NCBI GenBank assembly: GCA_017479315.1
Contig: JAFVCI010000016.1
Coordinates: 1 to 10,222 of the forward strand
Reading direction: 5' to 3'
Origin: Opitutales bacterium
GTDB lineage: Bacteria; Verrucomicrobiota; Verrucomicrobiia; Opitutales; UBA9783
DNA length: 10,222 nucleotides
The position numbers and the translations under genes were made by a program. Position 1 is the first letter of the stretch. Every line of letters begins with the position of its first letter. Positions 1 to 6,836 of the stretch are shown one piece after another. The notes below the pieces were generated by a model. It did not search any database. It had not been told where the DNA came from and saw only the letters and a list, made by a program, of their open reading frames with translations.

Positions 1-32
1 AAATACTGAAAAATTTGGCTGATTAGGTTGTA

Positions 33-332
33 ATGGAACTGGTAAAACAACCACTTGGTAAGTCAAAAACACTCTTTAAGTTTGAACACGTGCAAAAGCC
101 ACGCAATACGGTCTGCCTGAAAGAATTGAGTGCTTTAGATCCGTTTAACTCGAATGCCGTTACCTGTACAACAAAGCAAAGTTTATTTTTTTATAATAAC
201 AAGGATAATATAGAGGGTTGGGGATATCCAGAATCGGTCTTACGACAATTGCGATATGGTAAGGGCGGTAAAGAGACGGAAGATGAAGTTCCGGATTATC
301 GAACTTACTTCAAAGTAGGGAACACCGAATAA
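33..332 (+). CDS. Small hypothetical protein, 99 aa
   Basis: I do not recognise this protein. An in-frame TAG at 24-26 lies just upstream, so the ATG at 33 is the first ATG of the open frame and the gene is probably not cut by the window edge. The product has no signal peptide or membrane segment. The second half is rich in aromatic and charged residues (GWGYPESVLRQL near residues 62-73, then a basic KGGK and an acidic stretch), which looks like a folded domain rather than random translation. No good ribosome-binding site is visible; TTAGG at 23-27 is too weak to decide. It could also be a remnant of a longer gene. It points the same way as proS but lies 200 bases away, so an operon is not evident. 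Confidence 0.45.
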   Translation: MELVKQPLGKSKTLFKFEHVQKPRNTVCLKELSALDPFNSNAVTCTTKQSLFFYNNKDNIEGWGYPESVLRQLRYGKGGKETEDEVPDYRTYFKVGNTE

Positions 333-532
333 TTTCCATTCATAAAACTTTGCACAGATGCCGAAAAGTTCGTGATGGATGTGAGTAAGATTGAATAGTC
401 TCTATTTTCCGGAAGCCTCGGAGCCAAATTTCAGAGAAGAGGTCTATTGGAACCAGCGAATAAACATTGCGTGTAGCTTGGTGTGCGTGCTAAACACTTG
501 CCCAAAACCCTCTTTCGCTGTTCCATAAAGCC
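333..532. other. Intergenic gap before proS
   Basis: This 200-base stretch holds no gene I can support. I looked for a tRNA, a T-box leader and an intrinsic terminator and saw none. A pair TTGCGT (467-472) and TAAACA (491-496) with an 18-base spacer matches the sigma-70 hexamers at only three of six bases each, so I do not call it a promoter. A 44-codon open frame ends at 528 but has no plausible ATG start. Confidence 0.5.
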
Positions 533-2017
533 ATGGGGAAGACGGGAATAACGCCGACGCGCGCGGACAATTACGCCGAGTGGTACCAGCAGGTGATACG
601 CGCGGCGGATCTGGCGGAAAATGCGCCGGTGCGCGGTTGCATGATTGTGAAGCCGAACGGTTACCGTTTATGGGAAAGCATTCAGGCAAAGTTGGATGCG
701 GCGTTTAAGGCAACGGGGCATCAAAATGCCTACTTCCCGCTGTTCATTCCCGTAAAATTTCTGCAAAAGGAAGCGGAACACGTGGCGGGGTTTGCGAAAG
801 AATGCGCCGTCGTGACGCATTCGCGGTTGCAGGCAAACGAAGAAGGTCGCTTAGTGCCCGCTTCTCCGCTGGAAGAACCGCTCATCGTGCGTCCGACGTC
901 CGAGACGATTATCGGCGAAGCATTTTCGCGCTGGGTGCGCTCTTACCGCGATTTGCCGTTGCTCGTTAACCAATGGGCGAATGTGGTGCGTTGGGAAATG
1001 CGCACGCGACTGTTTTTGAGAACATCGGAATTCCTTTGGCAGGAAGGACATACGGCGCATGCGACCGAGGCGGACGCGCGCGAAGAGACCCTGCGGATGT
1101 TGGAGGTTTATCGCAAAATTATCGAAGAAGATCTGGCAATCCCGACTTTTGTCGGCGAAAAGCCCGCGAGCGAACGTTTTCCGGGCGCGGTTGCAACCCA
1201 CACGCTGGAAGGCATGATGCAGGATCGGAAAGCCTTGCAACTGGGAACATCGCACTTTTTGGGTCAAAATTTCGCCAAGGCGATGAACATTCAATTTGTC
1301 GATAAGGACGGACAGACGCAATACGCATGGACGACTTCCTGGGGCGTTACGACGCGTCTCATCGGCGCATTGGTGATGACGCATTCGGATGATGACGGTC
1401 TCATGTTGCCGCCGCGCATTGCCCATACCCATGCGGTGATTATTCCCGTTATTCACGACGAAGCGCAACGCTCGCGGCTGGAAGACGCCTGTGAAGCCCT
1501 GCGGCAACGGTTGTTGTCACAAAAAGCCGATTATCCGTTGTACGTCGAAGTCGACAAACGCGACTTGCGCGGCGGCGAAAAGCGTTGGCAGACAATTAAA
1601 AAGGGTGCCTGTTGTATCATTGAAGTTGGCTTAAAAGAATTGGAACAATCGACCGTCACCGTTGCGTGGCGCGATTCAGTTTCCGACAAAAAAACAATAC
1701 CGACGGAACAATTTGTAGAAACCTTTGCGGACAATCTGAACCGACTGCAAACACGTTTGTTTGCGCGCGCAAAAACGTACCGCGATGCCTCCGTAAAACT
1801 TATCGGGCATACGGATGATTTTTATGACTTTTTCAAGAACGACGGCGGATTTGCATTGGCATACTGGTCGGAGGATCCCGAGACGGAAGAAAAATTAAAA
1901 TCCGATCTGAAGGTCACGGTACGCTGTTTCCCGCAGTGTTACGTCGATGAACGCGGGAATTGTTTATTTACCGATAAGCCGAACTGTCCGTTGGCGGTAT
2001 TTGCGAAGGCGTACTAG
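533..2017 (+). CDS. proS: Prolyl-tRNA synthetase, archaeal/eukaryotic type
   Basis: Charges tRNA-Pro with proline in the cytoplasm (class II synthetase). At 494 aa without the editing insertion of the ~570 aa bacterial form, it is the short archaeal-type enzyme, which many bacteria also carry. Visible parts: the proline-binding RPTSET loop (residues 120-125), motif 2 around RWE (153-155) with FLRTSEF and WQEGH (169-173), the GTSHFLGQNF loop (238-247), motif 3 with GVTTR (271-275), then the anticodon-binding domain from about 298, and a C-terminal domain ending in the family's Tyr (FAKAY). The start gives the usual family N-terminus (ITPTR..NYAEWY). Oddities: the WCGD-x-x-CE zinc ligands of archaeal relatives read WSEDPETE (445-452), so the zinc site is probably lost, and the usual KGxPxRxExG reads KGACCIIEVG (357-366). 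No Shine-Dalgarno site precedes the ATG. Confidence 0.97.
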   Translation: MGKTGITPTRADNYAEWYQQVIRAADLAENAPVRGCMIVKPNGYRLWESIQAKLDAAFKATGHQNAYFPLFIPVKFLQKEAEHVAGFAKECAVVTHSRLQANEEGRLVPASPLEEPLIVRPTSETIIGEAFSRWVRSYRDLPLLVNQWANVVRWEMRTRLFLRTSEFLWQEGHTAHATEADAREETLRMLEVYRKIIEEDLAIPTFVGEKPASERFPGAVATHTLEGMMQDRKALQLGTSHFLGQNFAKAMNIQFVDKDGQTQYAWTTSWGVTTRLIGALVMTHSDDDGLMLPPRIAHTHAVIIPVIHDEAQRSRLEDACEALRQRLLSQKADYPLYVEVDKRDLRGGEKRWQTIKKGACCIIEVGLKELEQSTVTVAWRDSVSDKKTIPTEQFVETFADNLNRLQTRLFARAKTYRDASVKLIGHTDDFYDFFKNDGGFALAYWSEDPETEEKLKSDLKVTVRCFPQCYVDERGNCLFTDKPNCPLAVFAKAY

Positions 2018-2120
2018 AATGTTTTTTTTGCTAAAACGGCATTGAAACGTCTGGGAAAACATTTTAGAAGAGGGGGCGTTTGTGCATTTTCCGGAGTTTT
2101 GTATCCAAAAAAACAAAAAA

Positions 2121-2149
2121 TTGTCCGATATAAGAACATAAGTTATTCT
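2121..2149 (+). promoter_or_regulatory. Candidate promoter of the 2157 gene, leaderless geometry
   Basis: TTGTCC (2121-2126) and TATTCT (2144-2149) are separated by 17 bases; each matches four of six consensus bases. Only seven bases lie between the -10 hexamer and the ATG at 2157, so transcription would start at or next to the start codon. A competing -10 (TATAAG, 2129-2134) has no good -35. Confidence 0.4.
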
Positions 2150-2156
2150 TCGCTTT

Positions 2157-2813
2157 ATGTCCTCGATAAATGGTGGAAGTTACGTCAATCTTCAACAATC
2201 CGAATCGATTCGCTTGACTTCAACAAACTCCGTTAGGGGGGGGATAGAAGAAAACGAGAAACCGGTAACAAATCTCAACGAGCGATTAAAGAGTACGCTC
2301 GACAGCATAAGATTGCACAATGCAACAATTAAACAAAAACAGCGTATAATCTCTCAAAAGAGCAGTGACCTCTTTGAAAAACGCAACTATCGAGGTATCG
2401 GCGGTGTGATAAAGAGGATTGGCGAAGCCATTCAATCGCTTTTCGGTTTTTCTGATGAGAAAATTTTAGAAAAAAGCGTTAAAAAAATACGAGAGGGAAC
2501 AAGCTTTCTGAATGAGAATTTTAAGACAGGCGTTCTGAATGATCTCGAAAAATTGAAAGAAGAGTTTCCAAACGAAAATGAAAGAGGACAAGCGACACTT
2601 TCATTACTCAGCAATCTCAAAGGATTGTATAATAAAATCTATGATTTGCGATTCCAACTTATAGGGAACAACGAATCTGACGGAAAAGCTAAATGTCGCA
2701 TTCTGGAAGACACCTTTAAAGAGGTACGGGATTACTGTCTCGAGCACACAGAAGAGTTAGGCATTCGGAAGTACGATATAGCAACACGCTTTAACAATCT
2801 CAGAATCACTTAG
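2157..2813 (+). CDS. Orphan alpha-helical protein with N-terminal poly-G tract; possible exported protein
   Basis: I do not recognise a family. The 218 aa product begins with about 35 residues rich in Ser, Asn, Gly and Thr, typical of disordered or type III-secretion-like N-termini, and has no Sec signal. From residue 36 it is charged and probably mostly helical, with likely coiled-coil around 40-75 and 100-170. An amphipathic stretch (81-97) ends IQSLFG and resembles residues 60-76 of the OTU protein encoded at 5617-6576; both proteins also carry S-I-N/Q and G-S near the start. Codons 27-29 (AGG GGG GGG) form a run of eight G at 2236-2243. Loss of one G would place TAG directly after the tract. 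The ATG lacks a Shine-Dalgarno site. That it is an effector is inference; a cytoplasmic coiled-coil protein is equally possible. Confidence 0.7.
   Translation: MSSINGGSYVNLQQSESIRLTSTNSVRGGIEENEKPVTNLNERLKSTLDSIRLHNATIKQKQRIISQKSSDLFEKRNYRGIGGVIKRIGEAIQSLFGFSDEKILEKSVKKIREGTSFLNENFKTGVLNDLEKLKEEFPNENERGQATLSLLSNLKGLYNKIYDLRFQLIGNNESDGKAKCRILEDTFKEVRDYCLEHTEELGIRKYDIATRFNNLRIT
2236..2243 (+). repeat. G8 homopolymer inside coding sequence
   Basis: Eight consecutive G encode the end of Arg27 and Gly28-Gly29 of the orphan protein. With seven G the frame reads AGG GGG GGA TAG, an immediate stop. With nine G the frame shifts and the rest of the protein is changed. Such a tract is a candidate slipped-strand switch; eight is near the lower end of lengths usually seen to vary. 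Confidence 0.9.
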
Positions 2814-2962
2814 GAAATACAGAAAATCACCTTTTGGAAACGGCGATTTGCAATTTTCTCAAAATACAAACAACGCGGAACGACCCTGTCTGTCCCTAGC
2901 TTTCTTCGGAAAATTGACGGAAGGCGGCTGCAAAGGCTGTATTTCCTGCGACCGCCCAAAAC

Positions 2963-3505
2963 CTACTGAACAATTCCCATTAAACGCTCAAGTTCGTAAA
3001 GCACCAAATTGAGCACGATGCAACCGTTTGCATAATGAGCAAAAACAATCTCACCGCTGTTTGCCTTTACGCAGAATTTATGCATTTTAGCCTTGATTTT
3101 TTCGATATTTGTCTGCCCCGATCGAAACTTTAACATCATGGTAACAATCCTGTTGCGCCATGCCTTCGCATTGGTACAGCCATCGGGCAGATAGTGCTTT
3201 AACATGGAAAGAAACGTTTTGGAAACCCTCCTTTTGAGCGGGAAATTAACGGTACGTTCAAATAGCATGAGGCGATCATAACGCCCTTCAATCGGCATAC
3301 ATTGTAAAGCTTCCGTCTCCATCCGGCTATAGTACTCCGCTTCCGCTCTTTCCGTCGGTTGCGCCAGAAGCCATTTATACATCATTAAGCCCATATCGTA
3401 CGGCGAGCGGGAATTGGTGAGATCGGTTTCCCGTTTTTTCGGCACGGCAAACAACGTCGAACCAATCATCAGTCCCGATAACAGAATGAGCATCTTTTTC
3501 CTCAT
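2963..3505 (-). CDS. Small secreted protein with four cysteines
   Basis: I recognise no family for this 180 aa protein. It begins with a clear Sec signal peptide: positive start MRKK, a hydrophobic core (residues 5-17) and a probable signal peptidase I site after LFA at residue 20, giving a mature protein of about 160 aa. The mature part is basic and has Cys at 69, 110, 145 and 162, enough for two disulfides, which would fit a periplasmic or exported location. No lipobox is present. A second Met at codon 5 follows an AGGA by five bases, but starting there would remove the positive residues the signal peptide needs, so the first ATG is preferred. It is divergent from the PPi-PFK gene, with a 120-base AT-rich spacer. 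Function unknown. Confidence 0.75.
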   Translation of the reverse strand: MRKKMLILLSGLMIGSTLFAVPKKRETDLTNSRSPYDMGLMMYKWLLAQPTERAEAEYYSRMETEALQCMPIEGRYDRLMLFERTVNFPLKRRVSKTFLSMLKHYLPDGCTNAKAWRNRIVTMMLKFRSGQTNIEKIKAKMHKFCVKANSGEIVFAHYANGCIVLNLVLYELERLMGIVQ

Positions 3506-3556
3506 GCCCTCGTGTACGCATATAATTTATTCCTTTTCAAATATTTTTTGCGTTTT

Positions 3557-3583
3557 TTGGAAAAACAAACCGACAATTATATT
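3557..3583 (+). promoter_or_regulatory. Weak candidate promoter upstream of the PPi-PFK gene
   Basis: TATATT (3578-3583, five of six consensus bases) lies 15 bases after TTGGAA (3557-3562, four of six). The spacer is short. If used, it would give a leader of roughly 35 bases. A second possible -10, TAAACT, lies six bases before the ATG but has no convincing -35. The sequence before the ATG at 3626 has no Shine-Dalgarno site. Confidence 0.25.
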
Positions 3584-3625
3584 TTACGGGTCGATTTTTA
3601 CATCAAAATTTGTTAAACTTAAGCT

Positions 3626-4813
3626 ATGAAGGTTGCATTTTTGACATCGGGCGGTTTGGCGCCGTGTTTATCGACGGCGATCGGAGCTCTCATTCAGCGG
3701 TATCACGACGTGGCGCCCGATACGGAATTGATCGGTTATTTAAACGGCTATAAGGGGCTGTTGACGGGACAGTCAATCGTTTTTCCGCCGTCGGCACATA
3801 AGGAAGCTGCGACGCTGTTTGAATTCGGCGGCACGCCCATCGGCAACAGTCGCGTAAAGTTGTCCAATGCGGCGGATTGCGAAAAGAAAGGTCTTGTGAA
3901 GAACGGCGAAAATCCGTTTGAAGTGGCAGCAAAGCAGCTCATGGCGGACAAAGTCAATGTTCTGCATACCATCGGCGGCGACGACACCAATACCACGGCG
4001 CCGGAATTAGCCAAATCCTTACAACAGAACAATTACCCGTTGCAGGTCATCGGTTTGCCGAAGACCATTGACAACGACATTATCCCGGTGCAACTCAGCC
4101 TCGGTGCGATGACGGCGGCGGAACAGGGGGCGTTGTTTTTCGAAAACATCGTTCACGAGCACACGAGTACCTCGAAGGTTCTCATCATCCACGAGGTCAT
4201 GGGGCGCAGTTGCGGCTGGCTGAACTATGCAACGGCGCGCCGGTACATGGAACGGCTGGAACGGCGAAAGTTCGTGACGGGCTTCGGTTTCCGACCCGAG
4301 GCGTTTGAAATTCACGGCATTTATACGCCGGAAATGAAATTCGACCTGGATGCCGTTACGGCGTGGCTGAAACCGATTCTTGAGCGCGTCGGCTCCCTGA
4401 ATGTCTTTATCAGCGAATTTGTCGATGCGGAAGGCATTGTTCGTCTGATGGAAACGGAGGGTAAAAAAGTGGAACGCGATGCTTTCGGACATCTGAAATT
4501 GGCGGATATCAACGTCGGGCAGGTGCTTGGCAACCGGCTGAAGGAACGCCTCGGAGCCGAAAGACTGTTGGTGCAGAAGAGCGGTTACTTCGCCCGTTCG
4601 GCGCCCGCCAATGATTTCGATCGGAATTTTATTCAGTCACACGCGGATCTCGCCGTCGAATGTGCCCTCAACGGACAAAGTGGCCTCATCGGTCACGATA
4701 CACGTCACAACAATCAACTGCGCTGTATTGAATTTGAAGCCGTTTCCGGAAATCGACCGCTGGATTTAAATCTGCCCGAAGTAAAGGAGTTCTTGGAGCG
4801 GATTAACGGTTGA
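3626..4813 (+). CDS. pfp: Pyrophosphate-dependent 6-phosphofructokinase
   Basis: Phosphorylates fructose 6-phosphate to fructose 1,6-bisphosphate in glycolysis, using pyrophosphate in place of ATP and acting reversibly in the cytoplasm. The 395 aa protein starts with the phosphate-binding loop (FLTSGGLAPCLS, residues 5-16). Residues 117-120 are GGDD: the second Asp stands where ATP-PFKs carry Gly and is the classic mark of PPi use. PKTIDND (145-151) contains the catalytic Asp, with Lys where ATP enzymes have Gly. MGRSCGW (192-198) is the fructose 6-phosphate-binding loop. Length and sequence resemble the compact PPi-PFKs that I recall from alphaproteobacteria and Opitutaceae, not the ~550 aa plant/chlamydial form. 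It is monocistronic in this window, with a convergent hairpin beyond its 3' end. The substrate assignment rests on the GGDD motif and has not been measured. Confidence 0.95.
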   Translation: MKVAFLTSGGLAPCLSTAIGALIQRYHDVAPDTELIGYLNGYKGLLTGQSIVFPPSAHKEAATLFEFGGTPIGNSRVKLSNAADCEKKGLVKNGENPFEVAAKQLMADKVNVLHTIGGDDTNTTAPELAKSLQQNNYPLQVIGLPKTIDNDIIPVQLSLGAMTAAEQGALFFENIVHEHTSTSKVLIIHEVMGRSCGWLNYATARRYMERLERRKFVTGFGFRPEAFEIHGIYTPEMKFDLDAVTAWLKPILERVGSLNVFISEFVDAEGIVRLMETEGKKVERDAFGHLKLADINVGQVLGNRLKERLGAERLLVQKSGYFARSAPANDFDRNFIQSHADLAVECALNGQSGLIGHDTRHNNQLRCIEFEAVSGNRPLDLNLPEVKEFLERING

Positions 4814-4819
4814 GGAGAC

Positions 4820-4861
4820 AAAAAACGTCAAAGCGGTGCTCACCCGATCGGTGACGCCGCT
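4820..4861 (-). terminator. Hairpin between convergent PPi-PFK and prepilin-like genes
   Basis: Arms 4832-4838 and 4855-4861 pair (seven pairs, one G-U), then 4840-4844 pairs with 4850-4854 around a five-base loop; C4839 is bulged. On the minus strand the stem is followed after six bases by six U (4825-4820), so it best fits a terminator for the prepilin-like gene ending at 4939. There is no T run on the plus side, so it would serve the PFK gene only as a 3' end structure. Confidence 0.5.
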
Positions 4862-4938
4862 CTACTGCGACGATACATCTCCTTTGTTATGTGCAATTCG
4901 ACCCGACCTCCGCCCGCCTGCGGATGGATGATAAACGT

Positions 4939-5487
4939 CTATCCTAAAACAGCGTGGATACCCGGATGTCGGTTATTGATATCTTCCTCAGCCGATTTTA
5001 TCCAAGGTCTGTCGTCTTTCTTCGGAACAAAATATCGCACGCGATCGAAATATTTTATTTCATTTTCGGAAACATCCCTTTGCGTCCGCCGTCTAAATTC
5101 CGTCAAAGCATCTTCATTCCGCTGATTAAGCTTTTTACGTGTGCCAATACGAACCCATATATTCGGAAATTCCTCCGGATTTTTTCTGCTCAGTGAATAG
5201 GGATTATCAAGCACCTTATCAAATGCTTTGTTTAATTCCAAAGCTACCGCCCAAACAGATACAAAATTATCCGTTGCAATCGACCACTCGCCCATCATGT
5301 CGTAATATTCCAGCAATTTCATGATAAACATCTGCGCTTCCGCCTCCATTGCCACCATCTTCGCTCTATCGATAACCCTCTTCCCGACGTACAGTGAAAT
5401 CCCGCCGAAAATCGCCACCACGCTCAACACCAGCATCAACTCAATGCTTAGAAAACCGCCGATTTTATGTGTTTTTTTAACTTCCAT
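4939..5487 (-). CDS. Type IV prepilin-like / type II secretion pseudopilin-like protein
   Basis: The 182 aa product has a textbook prepilin N-terminus: a short positive leader (MEVKKTHKIGG), a predicted prepilin-peptidase cut after Gly11, Phe12 as residue +1, Glu16 as +5, then a hydrophobic helix (about 13-34) that would anchor it in the inner membrane and pack in the pilus or pseudopilus. After this comes a charged helix and a globular part with WSIATDNFVSVWAVALELN (68-86), where pilins commonly have their alpha-beta loop. Few cysteines are present and no major-pilin disulfide loop is seen, which favours a minor pilin or pseudopilin. No gsp/pil assembly gene, peptidase or ATPase lies in this window, so partners must be elsewhere. 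It is divergent from the OTU gene across a 129-base AT-rich spacer and lacks a Shine-Dalgarno site. Which system it serves is unknown. Confidence 0.85.
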   Translation of the reverse strand: MEVKKTHKIGGFLSIELMLVLSVVAIFGGISLYVGKRVIDRAKMVAMEAEAQMFIMKLLEYYDMMGEWSIATDNFVSVWAVALELNKAFDKVLDNPYSLSRKNPEEFPNIWVRIGTRKKLNQRNEDALTEFRRRTQRDVSENEIKYFDRVRYFVPKKDDRPWIKSAEEDINNRHPGIHAVLG

Positions 5488-5583
5488 GGTTCTGTGAAAA
5501 ACGGAAATTCTTTCGGTGTAAAGAAATTTTGATAAAAGATTTCATTTTTAAGAAAAAAAGACTTTTTTCGGTGAGGTTTCCGA

Positions 5584-5611
5584 TTGGCACAAATCCTGCT
5601 TCGAAAATAAG
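5584..5611 (+). promoter_or_regulatory. Candidate promoter of the OTU gene, near-leaderless
   Basis: TTGGCA (5584-5589, five of six consensus bases) and AATAAG (5606-5611, four of six) are separated by 16 bases. The -10 ends five bases before the ATG at 5617, so the transcript would begin within or right at the start codon. Moderate match only; the same geometry occurs at the GAPDH and 2157 genes. Confidence 0.35.
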
Positions 5612-5616
5612 TACCT

Positions 5617-6576
5617 ATGCCGGGTTCCATCCAACCAACGGGTTCGCAAAATTCCCAAAATGCCGCGGTTGAGAATAAATCGGTCGGCAAGTTTAAAGAT
5701 TGGGAAATTATTGATAACCCCAACTCCTGTTTTAAAGGTTTTCCCGAAAAAGTTTCAGACGGTTTTTCGTTTGCTCGGAGCTTTGGTCGTGCCTGGCGTG
5801 CCGTTAAAGAGGGGATAATCGCATTTTTTCAAAAGCTTTTCGGCGCAAAGTCGAAAACACCGACGGCACCGTCGGAAGTTGAGATGCGTTATATTGCAAC
5901 CGAAGACAAACATGCCGCATCCGTTCCGGGAAAGCAACATGACGGCGTCAATTTTTCGGGTTTTGTTGAACCTTCAAACGTACAGATGCAATCGACAGTT
6001 TCTTCGAAGAAAAGTCCCCCGAAAGTTTCAACGCCATCAACCGCTTCGGTAAAAAAGGATGCGGCATCGTCACCGCCGAAATACCAACTGGTCGATGTCC
6101 CCGGTGACGGACATTGCGGGGTCTGGGCGGTTTTGGCGGGCATGGGAGCCATCGATTTATCGGAATGCATACGACCACAACACAGCGATTACGGAGGACG
6201 TCCGATTGCGACCTCCAAGCAAAAGGAAATTATGGTGACTTTGAGAAAACGCGCGGAACAGGAAGCATTAAAAGCGGTGCACACCAATCCTTCAGCCGCC
6301 GGTTGCGCGGCACGCCTCGGTCTCAGGGATAAAAGCCCTACGCTGGAAACGGTGGATTTTCAATATATTGCCCAAGCCATCGGACGACCGATTGTGGTTT
6401 CGCAATATCAAGGCAACGTTGAAGTGTACAGAACAATATGCGATCCGAAAGAAAAAGAACCGACATCGCTTTTCCGGGACGAGTTTAACAATCAACAGTT
6501 ACGGCAAGGGAACCCGATTCGATTGTATTTCGACGGCGGTCATTATCAGCTGATGCAACCGAGCGAGACTGTGTAA
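5617..6576 (+). CDS. OTU-family cysteine protease, putative exported deubiquitinase
   Basis: The C-terminal half is an OTU (ovarian tumour) fold protease, the class that removes ubiquitin from proteins in eukaryotic cells. Residues 160-167 read DVPGDGHC, the family's GDG-x-C signature with catalytic Cys167 and nearby Asp164; the catalytic His is probably His309 in DGGHYQLM, with the usual hydrophobic strand IRLYF before it. About 145 residues separate Cys and His, typical for the fold. Residues 1-35 are polar, rich in Ser, Asn, Gln and Gly, without a Sec signal, as in type III effectors. Residues 52-76 form an amphipathic stretch ending QKLFG that resembles the 2157-2813 protein, and 82-155 are a Ser/Pro/Lys-rich linker. 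With no ubiquitin in most bacteria, a host target is the likeliest role, but this and the export route are inference. No neighbour encodes a secretion system. Confidence 0.87.
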   Translation: MPGSIQPTGSQNSQNAAVENKSVGKFKDWEIIDNPNSCFKGFPEKVSDGFSFARSFGRAWRAVKEGIIAFFQKLFGAKSKTPTAPSEVEMRYIATEDKHAASVPGKQHDGVNFSGFVEPSNVQMQSTVSSKKSPPKVSTPSTASVKKDAASSPPKYQLVDVPGDGHCGVWAVLAGMGAIDLSECIRPQHSDYGGRPIATSKQKEIMVTLRKRAEQEALKAVHTNPSAAGCAARLGLRDKSPTLETVDFQYIAQAIGRPIVVSQYQGNVEVYRTICDPKEKEPTSLFRDEFNNQQLRQGNPIRLYFDGGHYQLMQPSETV

Positions 6577-6836
6577 GGCAGGATTGGAAGGATTGCCCTT
6601 TGTTTTCACGGAAAAAAATCAAACGAGTGAGTTGTGTGCTCGTGATGGGCTTGGTTGTTTTTTTAATCGGATTTTAGGCGGAGTATTTGCGATAAGTGCG
6701 TTTGTCTTTTATGCGCGTGTTGTTCGGAGTTTTCGGAACAAGATGCGTTATTTGCTTTTTCCAAGAAGGGCGTAAACCAATTATATTTTAGTACCAATCC
6801 GGCTTATCCCATGTCATACGCCTCGAATGGTCACAT
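6577..6836 (+). other. Gap after OTU gene with possible short or broken membrane-peptide ORFs
   Basis: This is most of the 332 bases between the OTU and GAPDH genes. A TTG at 6600, seven bases after an AAGGA (6588-6592), opens a 25-codon frame with a basic start (FSRKKIKR) and a hydrophobic segment, stopping at 6677. A second frame (6584-6775, TTG start) contains another hydrophobic stretch (ILGGVFAISAFVFY) and a basic tail. A one-base change in the T7 run at 6658-6664 would join the two into one small membrane protein of about 58 aa. This may be a decayed gene, or chance. No repeat or RNA is seen. Confidence 0.25.

Noticed and set aside
467..496. Promoter-like pair before proS
   Set aside because: Only three of six bases match in each hexamer.
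851..1507. 218-codon minus-strand open frame within proS
   Set aside because: It is an antisense shadow of a well-conserved gene; its composition is Arg-rich and matches no protein pattern.
2022..2029. T8 run just after proS as a terminator
   Set aside because: I find no stable hairpin directly before it.
2042..2236. 64-codon plus-strand open frame before and into the orphan gene
   Set aside because: It overlaps the better-supported orphan gene in another frame, covers its promoter-like region and gives an unremarkable basic peptide.
2826..2851. Imperfect hairpin after the orphan gene
   Set aside because: One mismatch in a short AT-rich stem, followed by only four T, is too weak to call a terminator.
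2820..3010. Plus-strand open frame with a Cys-x-x-Cys-x-x-Cys stretch (GGCKGCISC)
   Set aside because: No start codon is suitable, it runs into the secreted-protein gene on the other strand, and the frame is probably chance.
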